From positions 930,001 to 994,000 of the forward strand of contig NZ_JAGEMM010000001.1 of assembly GCF_017921815.1 (NCBI RefSeq): a stretch of 64,000 nt of DNA. Reading direction: 5' to 3'. The stretch is from Microvirga antarctica. Its GTDB lineage: Bacteria > Pseudomonadota > Alphaproteobacteria > Rhizobiales > Beijerinckiaceae. Both the position numbers and the translations under genes were made by a program. Shown here piece by piece: positions 59,117 through 64,000 of this stretch (its first letter is position 1; each line of letters starts with the position of its first letter). Below the pieces are notes generated by a model. That model was not told where the DNA came from. It saw only the letters and a list, made by a program, of their open reading frames with translations, and searched no databases.

Positions 59117-60885
59117 CAGCGCGTGCCCCATGCGCCGAGGCGGGTCATTAGCGGGAAAGGCTGCGACGGCGGATCGAAGCGGGGCGGCACCCCCAGGAGC
59201 GGAGCCACGCGCTCGATCACGTCGCCGGTTACCGGACCGGCATTCCAGCCTGCTGTCGAGAATCCATAGGTGCCGGGAATGGCCTGCGGTTCATCCATGA
59301 TCGTGAGGAACACGTAGCGCGGCTTGTCGGCCGGCAGCACGGCCGTGAAGGTCGTGAGGTTCTTGTTCTTGGAATAGCGCCCGTGAATGACTTTCTCGGC
59401 GGTGCCCGTTTTTCCGCCCACGAAGAATCCGGCCACTGCTACCGCAGACGCTGAGCCCGCGGGATTGGACGCATTGAGACGCAGCACATAGCGCATCGCC
59501 TCGCTGGTCTCCGGCTTGATGACCTGGGTCGCGGTCTTCATGGCCGTTGGCGCATCGCGCTTGAGAAAAGTGGGCTTGATCATATAGCCGCCATTGGTCA
59601 ATGCGCCGACGGCCATCAGGGCCTGCAAGGGAGCTACCGCGAGGCCGTGTCCGAAGGCGATCGTGACCGTGTTGAGTTCGCCCCATCGGCCCGGAACGAT
59701 CGGCTCGGCGTTCTCCGGCAGTTCCGTCGTCAGGCGGGTGAGTTGGCCCATCTTGCGCAGGAACGCCTTGTGGCCTTCCACGCCGATCCCGAGCGCCATC
59801 CGGGCGGTGCCGATATTGGACGAGTGGATGAAAACCTCAGGCACGGTGAGCACACGATGGGTCGCGTGGTAATCGCCGATGGTGAACTTGCCGTAGCGCA
59901 GCCCGGAGCGCGCATCGAGCGACGAGTTGATGGTGAACTTGCCGGAATCGAGCGCCATGGCGGTCGTGAGCGCCTTGAAGGTCGAGCCCATCTCGAAGAC
60001 GCCCACATTGATTCGGTTGATGCGATCGTTCTCCAGTGCATCGACAGGATTGTTGGGATCGTAATCCGGCAGGGACACGAGTGCGATCATCTCGCCGGTA
60101 TTGACGTCCATGATGGCGCCGGCCGCGGCCTTCGCCTTGAACTTTGTCATGCCCTTCTGGAGCTCGTCGCGCAATGCATGCTGCACGCGCAGGTCGATGG
60201 ACAGCTCCACCGGCTTCAGATCGGCCGACGTGATGTTGAACCCGGCTCCGTTGAGATCCTGGAGGCCCTGGCTGTCGATGTATTTCTCCATGCCGGCGAT
60301 GCCGACATTGTCCACATTGGCAAAGCCGAGAACGTGGGCCGCCGCTTCGGCGTTCGGATAGATGCGCTTGTTCTCGGGCAGGAAGCCGATGCCGGGAATG
60401 CCGAGCCGGTGAACCTCAGCCTGCTGGCGCGGCGTGATCTCGCGCTTGACCCAGACAAAGCCTTTCTTGGTGCCGAGCTTGTTGCGCAGATCGGTCGCGT
60501 CGATATCGGGCAGGACGGCCGTCAGCAATTCGACCGCCTCATCCTTGTCGATGATGTTGCGCGGTTCGGCGAAGACCGACACCATCTTGACGTCGGTTGC
60601 AAGAATCTCGCCATTGCGGTCGACGATGTCGGGCCGGGCCGCCGAGATCTCGGACGACGTTACCCGGCGCATCTCGCTTGATGCATCGCTCGTGACCGCA
60701 AGGTAGATGAGACGTCCGCCGATAACGCCGAACAGACCGGTAAAGCAAATCGCAGCGAGGCCGACCCGCGCCGTGCTCTTGTCGACGCGCATGCGAAACA
60801 GCTCGCGCACATGGCGGAGAAGGCCGCTGCGCGGCTTTGTCTCGGTCGACGGCAGTTCAGTGTCGGGCTGAGGGGTCAAGGACAT
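59116..60885 (-). CDS. ftsI: FtsI, division-specific penicillin-binding transpeptidase (PBP3)
   Basis: 589 residues. Cross-links septal peptidoglycan with FtsW. Short cytoplasmic N-terminus, transmembrane anchor (about 42-62), pedestal domain (about 70-220), and transpeptidase with S301-T-F-K304, S355-S-N357 and K492-T-G-T motifs. Its ATG overlaps the ftsL stop as TAATG. Confidence 0.97.
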   Translation of the reverse strand: MSLTPQPDTELPSTETKPRSGLLRHVRELFRMRVDKSTARVGLAAICFTGLFGVIGGRLIYLAVTSDASSEMRRVTSSEISAARPDIVDRNGEILATDVKMVSVFAEPRNIIDKDEAVELLTAVLPDIDATDLRNKLGTKKGFVWVKREITPRQQAEVHRLGIPGIGFLPENKRIYPNAEAAAHVLGFANVDNVGIAGMEKYIDSQGLQDLNGAGFNITSADLKPVELSIDLRVQHALRDELQKGMTKFKAKAAAGAIMDVNTGEMIALVSLPDYDPNNPVDALENDRINRINVGVFEMGSTFKALTTAMALDSGKFTINSSLDARSGLRYGKFTIGDYHATHRVLTVPEVFIHSSNIGTARMALGIGVEGHKAFLRKMGQLTRLTTELPENAEPIVPGRWGELNTVTIAFGHGLAVAPLQALMAVGALTNGGYMIKPTFLKRDAPTAMKTATQVIKPETSEAMRYVLRLNASNPAGSASAVAVAGFFVGGKTGTAEKVIHGRYSKNKNLTTFTAVLPADKPRYVFLTIMDEPQAIPGTYGFSTAGWNAGPVTGDVIERVAPLLGVPPRFDPPSQPFPLMTRLGAWGTR

Positions 60886-61280
60886 TACCGTTTCGGAGTT
60901 TGGGTCGTCGGGGTGCGGGCGTCGCTGGTCTTGTCTTTGGGTGTGGCTGTGGGCTCGAGAAGCCCGAGGGCCTCGAGCTTGCGGCCGATGCCGTCCTCAC
61001 GGCTCGGGCGGTTGGGCAGATCCGACAACCGGGCGAGCTGCTGTATTTTCATGGGCTGGAGATCGAGATGCTGCTCGGCCGCGGCCTGCAACCGGTCCGG
61101 CCGGTCGAGAAACTGCCATTCGGCCTGCAGCACCGCGATCGCGTCGCGCTCGCGCTGAACCTTTGATTTCAGCTTCGCCACCTGCTCGACGTAGAACAGG
61201 GTCTCGTACTTGATCGAGTAGGCGTAGCCTGCGGAAGCGATCAGGGCGCTCAGCGCGATGATGTGAAGCAATCGGTTCAC
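60885..61280 (-). CDS. ftsL: Cell division protein FtsL
   Basis: 131 residues. One transmembrane helix (about 4-20) and a leucine-zipper-like periplasmic coiled coil ([22 protein letters not shown]), then the conserved [22 protein letters not shown]. Pro/Thr-rich tail. Scaffolds FtsQ/FtsB and activates FtsWI. Couplings: ATGA with rsmH, TAATG with ftsI. Size, position and motif leave little doubt. Confidence 0.92.
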   Translation of the reverse strand: MNRLLHIIALSALIASAGYAYSIKYETLFYVEQVAKLKSKVQRERDAIAVLQAEWQFLDRPDRLQAAAEQHLDLQPMKIQQLARLSDLPNRPSREDGIGRKLEALGLLEPTATPKDKTSDARTPTTQTPKR

Positions 61281-62326
61281 CGGCGCCCTCCCCGTTTTTC
61301 AGTGGTCTGCGGAAGCTCCGCCAGCATGGTGATGGCGTCGAGCGCTTCCTGCGCGGCAGCCGTCGTTCGCGCCCCGGCGCGCAGCTTGGCCGAGCGGGCG
61401 CGCGGGTTGCGCGAAAGCTCGACGGGCCCGGGGGCGATCGGTCCGCGGGTGATGGCGTCGAACGTCGCCTCCGGCACATAGGTCGTCGGCATGTGGCGCG
61501 ATCCGCCTGCAGCCCGTCCCGTGCGGGCGGCGAAGAACTGCTTGACGATCCGGTCCTCGAGGGAATGGAACGTCACGACGACGAGGCGTCCGCCAGGCAT
61601 GAGGATCCGCTCGGCCGCGTGGAGGGCGCGCACCAGTTCGCCGAGCTCGTCGTTCACGGCGATCCGCAATCCCTGGAACACCCGTGTGGCCGGGTGAATG
61701 CCGCCGGGCTCCTGCCAGATCAGCGACGAGACGAGATCGGCGAGCTGCTTCGTCGTCTCAAATTTCTGGCGACGGCGCGCCTCGATGATTGCCCGCGCAA
61801 CGGCACGGGCGCGGCGCTCCTCGCCGTAATGGTAGAAGATGTCGGCAAGCTCAGCCTCGGAGGATTCGTTGATCAGGTCCGCAGCGCTCGGGCCGTCGCG
61901 CTCCATGCGCATGTCGAGGGGGCCGTCGTTGCGGAAGGAAAATCCCCTGTCGGCTTCGTCGAGCTGCATCGACGACACGCCGATATCGAGCACGACGCCA
62001 TCAACCTCATTGCACCCTTGGGCCTGCGCCAGGATGTCGAGATCACCGAAGCGGCCCGCGATCAGGGAGAGACGGCGCTTGGATTTTGCCGCAAGCGTGG
62101 CGCCGCCGGCAATCGCATCGGGATCGCGATCGATGGCGATCACCGTATTGCGCAGATTGGCGTCGAGAATGGCGCGCGTGTAACCGCCGGCGCCGAAGGT
62201 GCCATCGATGAACACGCCGCCGCGCTTCACATCGAGCGCATCGCAAACCTCTTCCAGGAGGACGGGAACATGACGGTTCGGTCCGCCAGCGGCTCCGGCT
62301 CCTGGGCCGTCGCCGCGTCCCATCAT
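61277..62326 (-). CDS. rsmH: 16S rRNA (cytosine-1402-N4)-methyltransferase RsmH (MraW)
   Basis: 349 residues from ATG 62326, overlapping the mraZ stop as ATGA; an in-frame extension to 62989 runs back through mraZ and is rejected. Methylates C1402 of 16S rRNA. Motifs: [24 protein letters not shown] (SAM loop), [58 protein letters not shown]. Usual second gene of the cluster. Confidence 0.96.
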   Translation of the reverse strand: MMGRGDGPGAGAAGGPNRHVPVLLEEVCDALDVKRGGVFIDGTFGAGGYTRAILDANLRNTVIAIDRDPDAIAGGATLAAKSKRRLSLIAGRFGDLDILAQAQGCNEVDGVVLDIGVSSMQLDEADRGFSFRNDGPLDMRMERDGPSAADLINESSEAELADIFYHYGEERRARAVARAIIEARRRQKFETTKQLADLVSSLIWQEPGGIHPATRVFQGLRIAVNDELGELVRALHAAERILMPGGRLVVVTFHSLEDRIVKQFFAARTGRAAGGSRHMPTTYVPEATFDAITRGPIAPGPVELSRNPRARSAKLRAGARTTAAAQEALDAITMLAELPQTTEKRGGRR

Positions 62327-62820
62327 CGCTCCCGACCTCCTGGTGAGATTTCCTGCATTGTTCGTGGCTCCAACATCCGGGCTCCCAAGACCTTCTTCAG
62401 ATCTCGAACCTTCGTGCGCGCCTCCTCCAAGTGCGCACGGAAGCGCGAGGGCTCCCAGATTTGAAACTTGTGACCGAGCCCGACGAACGTCACGGCATCG
62501 TCGATCGCGGCGTGAACTTTTACTGACTCTGTCAGGATGACACGCCCCTCCGGATCGACCTTCAGGATCTCGCTCGTGCCAAACAAGGCGGTCGAGAGTT
62601 GATCCCTTTCGTCCGAATAGGGTGGGAGCGTCGACAAGAACGCGTCGATCTCGTTCAGGAGGACATTGCCGCCAGCGTCCAGAGCCGACGAATCGAGCGC
62701 CGGATGAACGTAGAGACCCTCGAAGCCATCCCGCGCCAGAACGGAGCGGAACGACGCCGGAATCGAGACCCGCCCCTTCGAATCCAACTTGTTGGTGAAA
62801 TTGGACACGAAGCGATTCAT
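62323..62820 (-). CDS. mraZ: Transcriptional regulator MraZ
   Basis: 165 residues from ATG 62820 (MNRFVSNF); 62838 would add six. Two SpoVT/AbrB-like halves: [16 protein letters not shown] (about 10-25) and [14 protein letters not shown] (about 87-100), each with the D-x-x-GR motif; MraZ forms a DNA-binding ring that represses its own operon in other bacteria. The last part has a charged tail. It leads the dcw cluster, and a matching operator lies in its upstream region. Confidence 0.96.
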   Translation of the reverse strand: MNRFVSNFTNKLDSKGRVSIPASFRSVLARDGFEGLYVHPALDSSALDAGGNVLLNEIDAFLSTLPPYSDERDQLSTALFGTSEILKVDPEGRVILTESVKVHAAIDDAVTFVGLGHKFQIWEPSRFRAHLEEARTKVRDLKKVLGARMLEPRTMQEISPGGRER

Positions 62821-62978
62821 GGGCCGCGGCTCGCGCACTCCTGATTGTCAGCCCCACGACGAAAGCCACAGGCCCGCCGTGCCCCGCGATTGGTGGGGAC
62901 GCCTCTTCTTGAAGGAAACGAACGGCGACGCGTGAGCGGCTGCCGCACCCTTCAGAGAACACCGTCCGCAGGATGATT

Positions 62979-63003
62979 TGGGATAACATGGGATATTATG
63001 GGC
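62979..63003. promoter_or_regulatory. MraZ-type operator: three TGGGN repeats with 5-nt spacers
   Basis: On the plus strand TGGGA (62979-62983), TGGGA (62989-62993) and TGGGC (62999-63003) recur exactly every ten bases. This is the arrangement reported for MraZ binding sites (TGGGN with five-base spacers). It lies 159 bases upstream of the mraZ ATG and overlaps the predicted promoter. Confidence 0.75.
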
Positions 63004-63008
63004 GTCAA
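62980..63008 (-). promoter_or_regulatory. Candidate mraZ/dcw promoter overlapping the MraZ operator
   Basis: On the minus strand TTGACG (63008-63003; five of six) is followed after 17 bases by TATCCC (62985-62980; three of six). The three TGGGN units fall in the spacer and minus-10 element, so a bound MraZ would block RNA polymerase. A prediction from spacing and match only. Confidence 0.5.
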
Positions 63009-63145
63009 CGGAGCTGGGCGGTTCGGGATGCTTCTCGACAAGCAACCGCCATCAGAGTCCTTTAGGGTTAATGAACCGTAAGCGGAGCAACAGTTTGGCG
63101 TGCTTTTCGGACGAAAGTGCGCCTGTGGACAAGATTTGGGATGAG

Positions 63146-63544
<399 letters not shown>

Positions 63545-63549
63545 GTGGG

Positions 63550-63578
63550 ATGTGCTGCCAAAGCCCCAACCGCGTCAA
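63550..63578 (-). promoter_or_regulatory. Candidate rnpB promoter
   Basis: On the minus strand TTGACG (63578-63573) lies 17 bases ahead of GCACAT (63555-63550), seven bases before the expected RNA start. The minus-35 is strong, the minus-10 weak, so confidence is limited. Confidence 0.4.
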
Positions 63579-63583
63579 CCCAC

Positions 63584-64000
63584 TTACTGAGACGTCACCA
63601 TAATCGTCTTCACCTTTGCGCAGTACACCCGCGAGGCGTTTGTCATGGTCTGGGTGCGGTGCCCGAACTGGTAGCGAAGAATGGTGCCGCACATGTCACC
63701 GCCGGCCAGTTTGTAGGCCTGGGCGAGATATTTCAGTCCGTATCGCAGATTCGTCTCCGCATCGAAGAGCCCGCGGGCGTCGCCCGTATAGCCGAGGGAC
63801 TGGGCTGTGCGCAGATTGACCTGGGTAAGACCGAGATTGGGACCGTTGCGCGCGGCCGCGTTGTAGCGGCTCTCCAGGCGGACAACCGCATCGGCAAGGC
63901 CGTAGGGCAGATTGTGCTGCAGCGCATAGCGGGCGATGAGCGGCTTGAGAGCCGTCGCCTTTAATGTGTCGGCCACACGTGATTTCGATTTTCCGGCCTT
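63584..64000 (-). CDS. Lytic transglycosylase (SLT family), 5' end beyond the window
   Basis: 139 codons are visible; the frame is open to the right edge, so the start lies outside. The segment contains the soluble-lytic-transglycosylase core: catalytic Glu in ADAVVRLESRYNAAARNG, GLTQVNLRTAQSLGYTG, DAETNLRYGLKYLAQAYKL, and QFGHRTQ, matching SLT motifs I to IV. It cleaves peptidoglycan between MurNAc and GlcNAc. The stretch before the core is Lys/Ser-rich (KAGKSKSR), and a signal peptide would lie upstream. Ends 40 bases before rnpB. Confidence 0.88.
   Translation of the reverse strand, partial: KAGKSKSRVADTLKATALKPLIARYALQHNLPYGLADAVVRLESRYNAAARNGPNLGLTQVNLRTAQSLGYTGDARGLFDAETNLRYGLKYLAQAYKLAGGDMCGTILRYQFGHRTQTMTNASRVYCAKVKTIMVTSQ

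Larger units (their letters stand above)
62821..63145 (-). other. 325-bp leader and promoter region of the dcw cluster, between mraZ and rnpB
   Basis: Holds the candidate promoter/operator at 62979-63008, a leader of about 150 bases, and near 63065-63082 an AT-rich GGTTAATGAACC dyad with one TTAA half-site resembling a degenerate CtrA box. No gene is seen. Confidence 0.5.

Noticed and set aside
61277..62989. Extended 570-codon form of rsmH
   Set aside because: The extra 221 codons overlap all of mraZ in another frame and show no domain; ATG 62326 has the usual ATGA coupling.
63125..63133. TTGTCCACA on the minus strand, one mismatch from a DnaA box
   Set aside because: A single box without neighbours, AT-rich unwinding region or dnaA/dnaN context; likely chance.

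Overview
This is a GC-rich chromosomal segment from an alphaproteobacterium, most likely a member of the Hyphomicrobiales (Rhizobiales). The signs are the order rnpB, mraZ to ftsZ, lpxC, bamD, recN, ligA; the folA-hflK-hflC-DUF2065-Do protease run; thyA beside an alpha-type sspB; fumC followed by DUF4169 and ribbon-helix-helix genes; and an FtsZ with a long linker ending in a conserved tail. No insertion sequence, prophage, CRISPR array or tRNA gene was recognised.

Region by region. (1) 1-5.9 kb, plus strand: two tandem genes for secreted cadherin-like/RTX calcium-binding proteins. The first is incomplete at the left edge and is broken by an in-frame amber codon at 628-630. The second is intact. 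(2) 6.0-15.1 kb, mostly minus strand: a Do-family protease, a DUF2065 protein, HflC/HflK, dihydrofolate reductase, an SSAT-like acetyltransferase, a DUF2293 protein, PurT and thymidylate synthase, with one plus-strand gene for a Tat-exported protein of unknown function. (3) 15.3-36.9 kb, mixed: SspB, a hybrid histidine kinase, a cytochrome P450, fumarase with two small companions, a large AsmA-like protein, a D-lactate/glycolate-type dehydrogenase, a hotdog thioesterase, a small exported protein, UvrD helicase, a cyclopropane-fatty-acid-synthase-like methyltransferase, a diguanylate cyclase, PrmA, two very small genes (62 and 34 codons) and aminopeptidase P. (4) 36.9-43.8 kb, minus strand: AzlCD, LigA, RecN, BamD, LpxC. 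(5) 44.1-62.8 kb, minus strand: a complete dcw cluster, mraZ-rsmH-ftsL-ftsI-murE-murF-mraY-murD-ftsW-murG-murC-murB-ddl-ftsQ-ftsA-ftsZ. (6) 63.1-64 kb: RNase P RNA and the 3' part of a lytic transglycosylase gene, both on the minus strand.

How the genes work together. The dcw genes make the lipid II precursor (MurB to MurF, Ddl, MraY, MurG) and the divisome (FtsL, FtsI, FtsW, FtsQ, FtsA, FtsZ). Nearly every junction is a 4-5 nt stop/start overlap, so translation is probably coupled from mraZ to ftsA; the chain breaks before ftsZ and at ddl. Upstream of mraZ, three TGGGN repeats with exact 5-nt spacers lie inside a candidate promoter, which fits MraZ autoregulation. LpxC (lipid A) and BamD (outer-membrane assembly) extend the envelope theme downstream. 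ThyA, FolA and PurT are a loose one-carbon/nucleotide group.

Most worth a second look: the amber codon in the first RTX gene, the two repeat-rich RTX paralogues, the MraZ-type operator placed in its promoter, the inverted repeats between ftsZ and lpxC, the bicistronic tiny genes at 34.5 kb, and the uncharacterised Tat-exported protein. No clearly new multi-gene system could be demonstrated; the rest is mostly conserved housekeeping chromosome.
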